Assembly: GCF_014200015.1 (NCBI RefSeq)
Contig: NZ_JACHOT010000006.1
Location: 62,001 to 126,000 of the forward strand
Direction of reading: 5' to 3'
Length of the DNA stretch: 64,000 nt
Origin: Aminobacter niigataensis
GTDB lineage: Bacteria > Pseudomonadota > Alphaproteobacteria > Rhizobiales > Rhizobiaceae
The position numbers and the translations under genes are program-made. The notes under the pieces were generated by a model. That model was not told the DNA's origin and did no database searches. It saw only the letters and a program-made list of their open reading frames with translations. Below, piece after piece: positions 53,962 through 61,256 of this stretch (position 1 is its first letter; the number at the start of each line of letters is the position of its first letter).

Positions 53962-54270
53962 CGGCGTGCCAATCCGGCCTGTTGCCGAGGATCTGCAGCC
54001 TGAGGCGCAGGATTTCATAGGCCTTGTCATTTCGTGCGTCGGGGCGCGCCGGTCCATATGCGCATCGTGCAGCACGAGGTCCTCGACATGGACCAGTTCG
54101 CCATCGAGCCACAATGACGACGCCGCATCGGCAAAATGGCTGCGCTCGACAAAGCCTTTCGCCACCGGCGATCGGGCGATGCGCTCGTCGAGCCGGACCA
54201 GCGCCTCGGTTGCCTGCATGGCCGGGCCGAATAGCTGTTGCGTGGGCAGGGACTCGATCCGGTAACTCAT
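53962..54270 (-). pseudogene. third DUF1612-family remnant (N-terminal, frameshifted)
   Basis: The first 80 or so codons from MSYRIESLPTQQLFGPAMQA match the intact family member at 24120-25253 almost residue for residue, then the frame shifts after APTHEMTR; in the next frame YEILRLRLQILGNRPDW continues the match and then homology ends. The upstream leader (GTTAACGCTATAATCGAT) is also shared with the intact gene. It is a truncated pseudogene. Confidence 0.88.
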
Positions 54271-54298
54271 TGTTAACGCTATAATCGATTCTCTTTCC

Positions 54299-54323
54299 TA
54301 AAGCTATATATCGCATAGCTTTA
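54299..54323. repeat. perfect inverted repeat upstream of the DUF1612 remnant
   Basis: TAAAGCTAT-atatcgc-ATAGCTTTA, 9-bp perfect arms, 7-base spacer, 29 bp from the ATG of the remnant. The intact DUF1612 gene has a decayed version of the same element (TAAAGCTAT then CTAGCTTCA near 25282). Likely an operator for DUF1612 genes or a recombination half-site pair. Confidence 0.6.
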
Positions 54324-54350
54324 TCGACTGATGGTTCCTCGAAGTTGAAA

Positions 54351-54387
54351 AATCGCTATTGATAAACACTTCTTATCGATAGTGATT
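54351..54387. other. candidate recombinase core site
   Basis: Two 15-base arms, AATCGCTATTGATAA (54351-54365) and TTATCGATAGTGATT (54373-54387), are inverted repeats with 2 mismatches around a 7-base spacer. This arm-spacer-arm size fits tyrosine recombinase core sites, and the element lies 80 bp upstream of a tyrosine recombinase gene. A regulatory site for that gene is the alternative. Confidence 0.5.
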
Positions 54388-54466
54388 GTTTTGGCGCGTG
54401 AAACGGCTAGAATCCGGGCCAATCCCACCGGCCGTGGCCGGAAATTCCACCGGGGAAAGATGCCTC

Positions 54467-55645
54467 ATGGCCCCAAAACGGCCCGCCCTCTCCAATGCCG
54501 ACGACGTCGCCCGCCGCGCCGAGACACTGGACGCACTCGACGCCGTCTTGCCCTTCGATCGCCGCGAACAGCTGGCCGGCGTGCTCAGCGACGACGACGT
54601 CGCCACGCTGCGCCATCTCGTCCAGGCCGGGCTTGGCGACAATTCGCTGCGAGCGCTGTCTTCGGATCTCTTCTACCTCGAGGCGTGGGCTCGGGCGGCG
54701 ACGGGCGAGCCCCTGCCCTGGCCGGCGCCCGAGGCGCTACTGCTGAAATTCGTCGCCCACCATCTCTGGGACAGTTCCCGGCGTGAGACCGATTTTACCC
54801 ACGGCATGCCCGACACCGTCGAAGCGGCTCTCCGGTCCGAAGGTCTCCTGAAGGTGACAAACAGACCGCATGCGCCGGCCACCGTCCGACGAAAGCTGTC
54901 GAGCTGGTCGACACTGACCAAATGGCGCGGCATGCAGGGCCACTTCAACGCCCCTGGGCTCAAGAGCGCGGTCAAGCTCGCCGTGCGTGCCACCGATCGG
55001 ACGCACCAGCGCAAGAGCCAGAAGGCCATCACGTCAGACGTCTTGGCAGCCGTGCTGAAGGCCTGTGCCGGCGACAGCCTAGTCGATTGCCGCGATCGCG
55101 CCTTGCTGACCACTGCCTTCGCCTCCGGCGGCCGCCGCCGCAGCGAAGTTGCCGCCCTTCGCGTCGAACATCTGGTGGAGGAGGCCCCGGTGCCGGCCGA
55201 TCCAAATGATCCCGACGGCACGGAAAAGCTGCCCTGCCTGATGATCAGTCTCGGCCGCACCAAGACCGGCAACGCCGATACCGGAGCCAGCGTCTACCTG
55301 ATCGGCCGGCCCGTGACTGCGCTGCAGGGCTGGATCGCCCGGGCCGGCATCAGCGAAGGCGCGGTGTTCCGCGCGATCGACCGCTGGGGCCATCTCCAGC
55401 GCCGCGCGCTGACCCCGCAGGCGGTCAATCTGATCCTCAAGCGCCGCATCGCCGAGGCTGGGCTGGATCCGGCGCAGTTCTCCGCCCACGGCCTGCGTTC
55501 GGGTTATCTCACCGAGGCCGCCCGGCGCGGCATCCCGCTGCTCGACGCCATGCAGCAGTCGCAGCACCGCTCGGTCAACCAGGCCTCGAGCTACTACAAC
55601 GATGCAGAACGCAAGCTCGGAAAGGCCGCGAGACTGCTCGTCTGA
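54467..55645 (+). CDS. tyrosine-type site-specific recombinase/integrase
   Basis: 392 residues from MAPKRPALSNADD; a TTG-initiated extension to 54386 would overlap the inverted repeat. The N-terminal core-binding region precedes a catalytic domain with all expected residues: Arg in ASGGRRRSEVAAL, Lys in GRTKTGN, HGLRSGY (His-x-x-Arg), QHRSVN (second His) and the nucleophile Tyr in SSYYND. It could resolve plasmid dimers or integrate a mobile segment. It lies 1.2 kb from repC, next to an addiction module. Confidence 0.9.
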   Translation: MAPKRPALSNADDVARRAETLDALDAVLPFDRREQLAGVLSDDDVATLRHLVQAGLGDNSLRALSSDLFYLEAWARAATGEPLPWPAPEALLLKFVAHHLWDSSRRETDFTHGMPDTVEAALRSEGLLKVTNRPHAPATVRRKLSSWSTLTKWRGMQGHFNAPGLKSAVKLAVRATDRTHQRKSQKAITSDVLAAVLKACAGDSLVDCRDRALLTTAFASGGRRRSEVAALRVEHLVEEAPVPADPNDPDGTEKLPCLMISLGRTKTGNADTGASVYLIGRPVTALQGWIARAGISEGAVFRAIDRWGHLQRRALTPQAVNLILKRRIAEAGLDPAQFSAHGLRSGYLTEAARRGIPLLDAMQQSQHRSVNQASSYYNDAERKLGKAARLLV

Positions 55646-55662
55646 ACACCACGAGACGCATT

Positions 55663-56181
55663 TCAGCCCCAGGACAGCTGGTTTTTCGGCAGTCGTCCAT
55701 CAGGGTCGATGACAGTGACCTTGTGCGGCGGCGTGCCGTCCCAGCTCCACAGGACCAGGTTGTGGTCGTCGGCGTCAGCGCCCGGTGCGAAGCTCGGCAC
55801 CAGGATGCCGGCCACGCCCTGCGAATGAAGCCGGTCGTGGATCGTCCAGGATGGCGGCCGCTCCCCTTCGGCAAGGAAGCTCATCCAGCCACAAGCCATA
55901 TCCTCGAAGCGGACCGACGCAGCGTCTCGGGCCTGCGGTGTGCGCAGATCGACGATGTCGTCGCAGTCGACCTCATAGGAACACAGCACGCAGGGATCAA
56001 TACGGTGCGCAAAACCCTGGTTGGCTTCCTTGACCGCGGTCATGATGCCGAGTGCCAGATAGAGCGTCGGCGTGCCCTTCGGGTTGAAGCGCGCGCCGCG
56101 GATCGACGCGCCTTCGCCAGAGATCGGCTGGAAAGACCAGCGCGGGTCGTGCGCCCGGTAGCAAGTGCCTGAAAACCTCAA
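55663..56181 (-). CDS. RES-domain toxin of a type II toxin-antitoxin pair
   Basis: 172 residues, started at a TTG whose last two bases sit in the TGA stop of the antitoxin gene (TTGA), since no in-frame ATG or GTG precedes the conserved GTCYRAHDPRWSFQP. The RES fold segments ARFNPKGTPTLYLALGIMTA and CDDIVDLRTPQARD follow. RES toxins act on NAD+ in characterised members. Beside a replication origin it would stabilise the plasmid. Confidence 0.85.
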   Translation of the reverse strand: MRFSGTCYRAHDPRWSFQPISGEGASIRGARFNPKGTPTLYLALGIMTAVKEANQGFAHRIDPCVLCSYEVDCDDIVDLRTPQARDAASVRFEDMACGWMSFLAEGERPPSWTIHDRLHSQGVAGILVPSFAPGADADDHNLVLWSWDGTPPHKVTVIDPDGRLPKNQLSWG

Positions 56182-56582
56182 GCAAAACCACCGACAGCGA
56201 GGTGGTCGAGATAGTCGCGCACGGCACCGGCCTTGCCGTCCTTGACCAGGGCTTCCGCCGTCCTGCCGCCGAATGCCGGGATCGGCTGGGCCCGGTACCA
56301 GGCCATCGCCTGCTCCTTGCCGCCGGCCCATTCGGACACCCGGCTGATGATCTCGAGCATTTCGCGCACCCGTGCCTGCGTCTTGAGGGTACCGACGCGT
56401 GCCGCCTTGTAGAGCGACTCCCGCGCCAGGCCGACGGTTTCGGCCAGCTGCGTCTTGGACATGCCGAAACTGTCGGCGACGCGATCAATGGCAATCCGGC
56501 CCGAACCATCCATAAAGGTCAGCACCAGGGCCTTGTCGCCGGAGCCCGAAGCTTGAGCCGATTTTTTCGCCAGCGCAGCCAT
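56178..56582 (-). CDS. Xre/ParS-like antitoxin of the RES pair
   Basis: 134 residues from MAALAKKSAQASG. The central part (DSFGMSKTQLAETVGLARES) is a helix-turn-helix, and the C-terminal segment (AMAWYRAQPIPAFGGRTAEA, then LVKDG) is the DUF2384 toxin-neutralising domain. It overlaps the toxin start by 4 bases, allowing coupled synthesis and repression of the pair by the antitoxin. Confidence 0.9.
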   Translation of the reverse strand: MAALAKKSAQASGSGDKALVLTFMDGSGRIAIDRVADSFGMSKTQLAETVGLARESLYKAARVGTLKTQARVREMLEIISRVSEWAGGKEQAMAWYRAQPIPAFGGRTAEALVKDGKAGAVRDYLDHLAVGGFA

Positions 56583-56828
56583 TGCCTTATCCCTTGACCG
56601 GTTTGTATGGCAACATATAGGGCAATCCCCTTTCGACTGCAATCTTGGCCGAGCTGAAATTGGCCTGGGAACTTGGGACTGGCGGAAAATTCCCGGGGTT
56701 GCCCGTCACAGCCATTGGTTTGCAGGGCGCGACGCACCTGAACGAAGCGGCTCAATCCCGCGCAGCACAACCGCTGCTGACGCAACCCGCCGGCGACCAG
56801 GCATTCTCGCGGTTCACCGGCCAGTTCC

Positions 56829-58037
56829 TCACCCCGCCCTCGCCTGAGCCCCTCCCCTGCCCCGAAGCAAGGCCATCAGCACCGGCCCGATGGAGAACTC
56901 GCCGGCATGCGCCTTCGCCGTCAGGCTGCGCAGGTAGCCGCCAGGGCTCGCAATCGCCTCACCCTTCTGCAGCATCGCTGCCACCATGATCGCGGCGTCC
57001 ACCGCTCCCATCGCCTCGCAGGCCTGGTTCCACGCATCCGGGCTCACGCCGAGCGCGCCGCGCACCAAATTCGCCGTCTCCACCAGATCGGCCCAGCCAG
57101 AAATGCCGTTTCGTGCGTAGTCGGCAATATCGGGGCAGGCCCGCAGCACCATGCCAAGCGGATATCCCGTCGGCGGCTGGCTCCTGGTCTCCAGCTTTTG
57201 CGCCACCGTCGCTCCCTGGTCTTCTTCGAGGCCGGGTTCAAGTTCATGAGGTTGTGTATTTGAATTCTGTATGTGGCGCTCAAAATGAGACTCATTGGCG
57301 CTTGTTTTCTTCGATTTAACGTGACTTTCCAGCGCGTTACGCACCTCCTGGGCGAGCGAGGCCAGTTCGGTTGCTACGGGCTCGAGCTCAAGTCGGCTTG
57401 CAGTGCGCGGAATCTGCGCAATGATCTCGCGATATTCGAGATGCAAGCGCTGCCAATCGGCAGCAATGCCCTCTTCCAGGCCGAACGAGATCATCTTGGC
57501 AATGTCCCGGCGCAGGATGGTGATCCGCTCCCGCAGGAGCTGCAGCGCCCGCCTCTCGGCCCGAACAGCCTCGGCCATGCGCTCGAACTCCTCGGCACGT
57601 GCGAGAAGCGGCGTCAGGTCGAAGCCGAAAGCCTGTTCGATCTCGCCACCGAAACCCTTGCGGGCGTAGCGCTTGCCGTTAGGGCTGTCGCGACGCACGA
57701 CCAGGCCGCAGTCGACAAGCACGGAGAGATGGCGCCTCAGCGTCGCCGGCGCCATGCCATGCGCGCGAAGCGCCAGTTGCGCGTTGGAAGGAAATACCAC
57801 CAGCCCCTCCCCTTCCGCGAGATCCGCGTCCGGATGGAAGCTCAGCAGTGCGTTGAGCACCGCCAGCGCGCGATCGCTGGCACCCAGCAAGCCCTTCGCC
57901 TCGCACACGGCGCGAAACACCTGCCATTTGTTGGCGCTGGCGCCGGGCGCGCAGCCGTCGGCCGCCATCTGCCCTGCCACCATGGCAAGCGACAACGACC
58001 GCCGCCCAAAGGGCGTCGTCGAGATATGCTCGATCAT
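56829..58037 (-). CDS. repC: plasmid replication initiator RepC
   Basis: 402 residues, the usual RepC length. The N-terminus (TPFGRRSLSLAMVAGQM, then GASANKWQVFRAVCEAKGLL) is the conserved RepC DNA-binding region with a winged helix, and the C-terminus carries NGISGWADLVETANLVRGAL. RepC binds the origin inside its own gene and starts replication. GAGGTG lies 7 bases before the ATG. Expression should be limited by the antisense RNA locus in the 251-bp repB-repC gap. Confidence 0.95.
   Translation of the reverse strand: MIEHISTTPFGRRSLSLAMVAGQMAADGCAPGASANKWQVFRAVCEAKGLLGASDRALAVLNALLSFHPDADLAEGEGLVVFPSNAQLALRAHGMAPATLRRHLSVLVDCGLVVRRDSPNGKRYARKGFGGEIEQAFGFDLTPLLARAEEFERMAEAVRAERRALQLLRERITILRRDIAKMISFGLEEGIAADWQRLHLEYREIIAQIPRTASRLELEPVATELASLAQEVRNALESHVKSKKTSANESHFERHIQNSNTQPHELEPGLEEDQGATVAQKLETRSQPPTGYPLGMVLRACPDIADYARNGISGWADLVETANLVRGALGVSPDAWNQACEAMGAVDAAIMVAAMLQKGEAIASPGGYLRSLTAKAHAGEFSIGPVLMALLRGRGGAQARAG
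57236..57330. other. probable origin of replication inside repC
   Basis: An A+T-rich segment within the otherwise G+C-rich repC gene, corresponding to the linker around residues 236-267. In characterised repABC plasmids the replication origin is an A+T-rich stretch inside repC, so this is the most likely place. No experimental boundary can be given. Confidence 0.5.
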
Positions 58038-58092
58038 CTTCGTTCACCTCTTGTCGAGGCAAGCCAAAGGCGTTCCGGAACGCGTCCAGTGG

Positions 58093-58121
58093 TTGACAAG
58101 TCGGTCCGGAAATGATTCTCT
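58093..58121 (+). promoter_or_regulatory. candidate promoter of the counter-transcript RNA
   Basis: TTGACA at 58093-58098, a perfect -35 element, followed after 17 bases by a weak TTCTCT -10. Read on the strand opposite to repC, it would start an RNA near 58127 that ends at the hairpin terminator 58143-58177. Confidence 0.45.
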
Positions 58122-58126
58122 CACAA

Positions 58127-58177
58127 TTGCTACATTGATGAGGGCTTCCGGAATGGCGACGTTTCGGGGGCCTTTTT
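58127..58177 (+). ncRNA. counter-transcribed RNA (incA-type) between repB and repC
   Basis: An RNA of about 50 nt, antisense to the repC leader, is predicted between a TTGACA promoter and an intrinsic terminator in the repB-repC gap. Position, strand and size match the ctRNAs of repABC plasmids, which pair with the repC leader and limit RepC synthesis. The exact start is an estimate. Confidence 0.65.
58143..58177 (+). terminator. intrinsic terminator of the ctRNA
   Basis: Arms GGCTTCCGGAA (58143-58153) and TTTCGGGGGCC (58162-58172) pair fully in RNA when G-U pairs are allowed, with an 8-base loop, followed by TTTTT. This is the standard hairpin plus U-tract on the plus strand. Confidence 0.75.
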
Positions 58178-58288
58178 CTTGCGTCTATCCTTCTGGTTCC
58201 AATCCTCTACGCACTAGGTACTGACACACTCCGCATCCGCTGGAGCGCTGCTTCCAAGCATGCGCCCGATCACCAGACGTGGAGAATT

Positions 58289-59341
58289 CTAGTTCTGCCG
58301 GGCCGCGTCCGCGCGCTCCTGTTCGAACCTTTGCAGCAGCCTGGGCAACTCCTCGCCGAGAAAATCCTCGAAACCCTCGGCAATCTTTTCGACGAAATCG
58401 ATGCGGGCCTTGCCCTTGGCGACCGTCAGGTGTGCCACCGCCCTGCCCTTGCCGTCGCGAATTTCGCGGGCGCCGTCTGTCTTGGCGACCTTGCGCTGCA
58501 ACCTCGTGAACAGCAGATTGAAACGCTCATCACTGGTTGCTTCGCGAAACCGCGCGCTGGATATCTCGTCGTTGGCCTTGACCCGGGCCGCCTCGCTCTT
58601 GAGCAGATCGGCCAGCGCCATCCAGCGCGGACGGCCGACCTTGGGCGCAGCACCGATGGCACGCACGATGTGCTCGGGCACCGCATCCGCCACCTGCAGG
58701 AAGCGTGTCATCTCCGCCTTGTGCAGCGACAGCGCATCCTGCACCAGGCCGCGTTCGAACCCCCGGCCGATCAGCTCGTGGGCGAACAGCGCACGTTCGA
58801 TGAAAGAGAGATCACGGCGTTCGCTGTTTTCCTTGCCCTGGGCAAGAACCAGCTCGATGTCGGAGAGCGGCCGCACGATCGCCAGGACCGGAACGCCGAG
58901 CCGGCTGGCAGCCCGCACGCGGCGGTGGCCGTAGGCCGTCTGGTAACGCCCCTGTTTGTCGGGATGCGGACGCAGCAGCACCGGCACCTGCTGGCCGGAT
59001 GCCTCGATGCTCGCCACCAGCGCTTCAAAATCGGCATCGTGGTCGCCATGGTCGAGCCGGTCGGCGACAAAGGATGCTTCGATCAATCCGGTATCCACCG
59101 GGGCCACGCGCTCGGCGGTATCGAGACTTTCCTTGAGCCGACGCGCTTCCTCGATCTCCCTGGAAAGACCGCCGAGAGAAAGTCCCATCGCCTTGACGGC
59201 ACCTGAGGCGCTGCGCGCCCGTGCCGGGCTTTCGGCTTCCATCGGCTTGATCGGCGGGTTGTCGGCCGGAATTGCCGCCACCGGTGCGGGCTCGCCGGTG
59301 CCAAACAGTGCCTTGAGCTGATCCTTGCGGTTCTGTGCCAT
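58289..59341 (-). CDS. repB: plasmid partitioning protein RepB (ParB family)
   Basis: 350 residues. The N-terminus AQNRKDQLKALFG is the typical RepB opening; a ParB/Srx-like domain follows (ASIEASGQQVPVLLRPHPDK, AYGHRRVRAASRLGVPVLA) and the segment QGKENSERRDLSFIERALFA is the conserved ParB box. RepB binds the parS palindromes and interacts with the RepA ATPase for segregation and autoregulation. The gene follows repA with an 11-bp gap. Confidence 0.95.
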   Translation of the reverse strand: MAQNRKDQLKALFGTGEPAPVAAIPADNPPIKPMEAESPARARSASGAVKAMGLSLGGLSREIEEARRLKESLDTAERVAPVDTGLIEASFVADRLDHGDHDADFEALVASIEASGQQVPVLLRPHPDKQGRYQTAYGHRRVRAASRLGVPVLAIVRPLSDIELVLAQGKENSERRDLSFIERALFAHELIGRGFERGLVQDALSLHKAEMTRFLQVADAVPEHIVRAIGAAPKVGRPRWMALADLLKSEAARVKANDEISSARFREATSDERFNLLFTRLQRKVAKTDGAREIRDGKGRAVAHLTVAKGKARIDFVEKIAEGFEDFLGEELPRLLQRFEQERADAARQN

Positions 59342-59352
59342 CTCAGCCTCCC

Positions 59353-60546
59353 TCAGCCTGCCCGGTTCCAGGCCTTGACCATCAGGCCTTCGACCTCGTC
59401 GTTGACAGCTGTCAACGACTCCATGGCGCGGTCATAGGTGGCCCGGCTGAAGCTTTCGCGCGCCACTTCGTAGAGCGTCTGCTTGGTCAGGCCGGCGTCG
59501 GAAAAAGCCGTCGACTTGACCAGCGGCGCGGTCAGCACGCGATCGCCGAACAGCGAGCGCAAGAAGCCAACGATCTGCGTCTGTGGTCCGTCATTGGGCT
59601 CGTAGCGGGTAATCAGATAGCGCATGAAGTCGAAATTGAGCTCGCCACCCGCTTCCCGCACGACCGACAACAGATCGGCCGTCATGAACAGGAACTGGCT
59701 CATCGAGGCGACGTCCAGCATCTGCGGGTGGATGGTCACCAGCACCGAGGTCGCCGCACACAGCGCCGACAAGGTCAGGAAGCCGAGCTGCGGCGGGCAG
59801 TCCATGACGACGACGTCGTAATTGTCGGCAACGGTCTGCAGCGCCTCCTGCACACGCGCAAAGAACATCGCCTTGCTGTCGCCGGCCTGGCGCGCAGCCA
59901 GCATCTGCGGCGTGGTGTGCTCGAACTCCTGCAGCTCGAGATTGCCAGGCACGAAATCGAGACCGTCGAAATAGGTCCTGCGGATGATATCGCTGAGCGG
60001 CCGGCGCTCCTCGTCATAGCGGATCGCGCCGTACAGCGTGTCGTTGCCGTTCAGGTCGAGTTCCGGCTGATAGCCGAACAGCGCCGACATCGAGGCCTGC
60101 GGATCGAGGTCGATGGCGAGCACGCGATATCCGGCAAGCGCCAAATGCTGGGCGAGATGGGTGCTGGTCGTGGTCTTGCCCGAGCCACCCTTGAAGTTGG
60201 TGACGGCAATGACCTGCATATGCTCGCCGCGCGCGGCGTCGCGGCGCGGCAGGTAGTGGCGCGCCTTGGACGGGTTCTGCTCGGCGAGATGTCGGCGCAG
60301 CCCATTGATGTCGTCGAGTGCATAATAGCGGCGCCCGCCTGCCCCCGTCTCGGGCTGCGGACCCTCGCCGGCGATGGACAGTTGCCTGAGATAACCGTCG
60401 GAGACGCCGATCAGGCGCGCTGCCTCGCCGCTCGAAAACTTGCGCAATGCTTTCTTCGAGGTCGGTGAAAACAGCCGGTCGCGCATCGCCTGCAGCTGTG
60501 CCGAAAGCATCTCGGCATCGCGGGCAATGGCACGGTCGGTCGACAC
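59353..60546 (-). CDS. repA: plasmid partitioning ATPase RepA (ParA family)
   Basis: 397 residues from a GTG at 60546 with GAGGAGG 8-9 bases upstream; a GTG-preceding open frame to 60654 lacks a ribosome site. The first 100 residues include the RepA helix-turn-helix (SSGEAARLIGVSDGYLRQL), then Walker A in FKGGSGKTTTST (118-129), VLAIDLDPQASMSALFGYQ and VVMDCPPQLGFLTLSAL. It segregates plasmid copies and represses the repABC promoter with RepB. A parS site lies inside the 3' end of this gene. Confidence 0.95.
   Translation of the reverse strand: MSTDRAIARDAEMLSAQLQAMRDRLFSPTSKKALRKFSSGEAARLIGVSDGYLRQLSIAGEGPQPETGAGGRRYYALDDINGLRRHLAEQNPSKARHYLPRRDAARGEHMQVIAVTNFKGGSGKTTTSTHLAQHLALAGYRVLAIDLDPQASMSALFGYQPELDLNGNDTLYGAIRYDEERRPLSDIIRRTYFDGLDFVPGNLELQEFEHTTPQMLAARQAGDSKAMFFARVQEALQTVADNYDVVVMDCPPQLGFLTLSALCAATSVLVTIHPQMLDVASMSQFLFMTADLLSVVREAGGELNFDFMRYLITRYEPNDGPQTQIVGFLRSLFGDRVLTAPLVKSTAFSDAGLTKQTLYEVARESFSRATYDRAMESLTAVNDEVEGLMVKAWNRAG
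59401..59416. other. parS partition site 1
   Basis: GTTGACAGCTGTCAAC, a perfect 16-bp palindrome that fits the repABC parS consensus GTTNNNNGCNNNNAAC. It lies inside the 3' coding end of repA (codons for the segment around LTAVND). RepB should bind here. Confidence 0.93.
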
Positions 60547-60909
60547 GACGTCCGCCTCCTCGCTCGCGTTTTCCGCCCGTGTTTGAACAGCCCCTGCCAA
60601 GTTCTTTAGTCCCCTCTCGGCTGCCCGGCCGCGTGCTACACGACGGCCTGACAAGCCTGCTACGGTTTATGCGCCGATTCGCTGCGGAATCCGAATCCGG
60701 GTTACGCCTTCACCAGTTTTTACGTGCTGGAGCGTGGATAACGGATCGATGAAGCGGTTACGCCGGGCACATCGAAATACGTCAAATTACCGTAACAGGG
60801 TGCTGGAGCGCCCGAGTCGAGTCAACTTATTTATAGTTAACGGAAATTAACCATTGTGACGGGGACGAAACGACGTGCTGCCAGGTCGTTTCGGGGCCGT
60901 CGGGAACTC
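60547..60909. promoter_or_regulatory. repABC promoter/leader region
   Basis: 363 bp upstream of repA without a convincing gene. It becomes AT-rich around 60760-60860, where leftward TTGACT and TTGACG hexamers could be -35 elements of repA promoters. The 11-base direct repeat GTGCTGGAGCG occurs at 60724-60734 and 60800-60810, and CGTGGATAA at 60733-60741 is one base from a DnaA box on the minus strand. Confidence 0.5.
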
Positions 60910-60925
60910 GTTGACAGCTGTCAAC
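60910..60925. other. parS partition site 2
   Basis: A second perfect copy of GTTGACAGCTGTCAAC, 364 bp upstream of the repA start. It overlaps the TGA stop of the WGR gene, so both features share bases 60921-60925. Identical to site 1 in all 16 positions. Confidence 0.93.
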
Positions 60926-61166
60926 CGGCGTTGCGGTACCCGCGCCTGAGCTTAGAAGCGGCCAGCCGGCGCAGAGCGTCATCGGCCTGGGCGGCGTCGG
61001 CGAACAAGTCGAGGCGCCGCCTGCCCGACGTGCCGATGCGGCCCCATTCGCGGACCAGAGCCGCATCGCCGAACAGCGACGGCTCGACAGACAGCCGATA
61101 GAACCGCGCCATGTTGCGGCTCGGGTCACGACGCTGAAGATGCAAAGCTGGGGATGGCTGTTCCAT
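60921..61166 (-). CDS. small WGR-domain protein
   Basis: 81 residues. The segment RFYRLSVEPSLFGDAALVRE, then WGRIGTSGRRRLDLFADAAQ, is a near-complete WGR domain, a nucleic-acid-binding module also found in PARPs; here it is almost the whole protein. It lies immediately upstream of repA in the same direction, and its stop codon is part of parS site 2. Small WGR genes occur on alphaproteobacterial plasmids; the role is unknown. Confidence 0.85.
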   Translation of the reverse strand: MEQPSPALHLQRRDPSRNMARFYRLSVEPSLFGDAALVREWGRIGTSGRRRLDLFADAAQADDALRRLAASKLRRGYRNAG

Positions 61167-61256
61167 GGACGCCAGAATCGCAAGGGCGGATTCTGGCGTC
61201 CAATGAAAGTGCTGAATCGGTCAGCCGGGATCGATTCAGGGCGTTGATAGGCCGGC

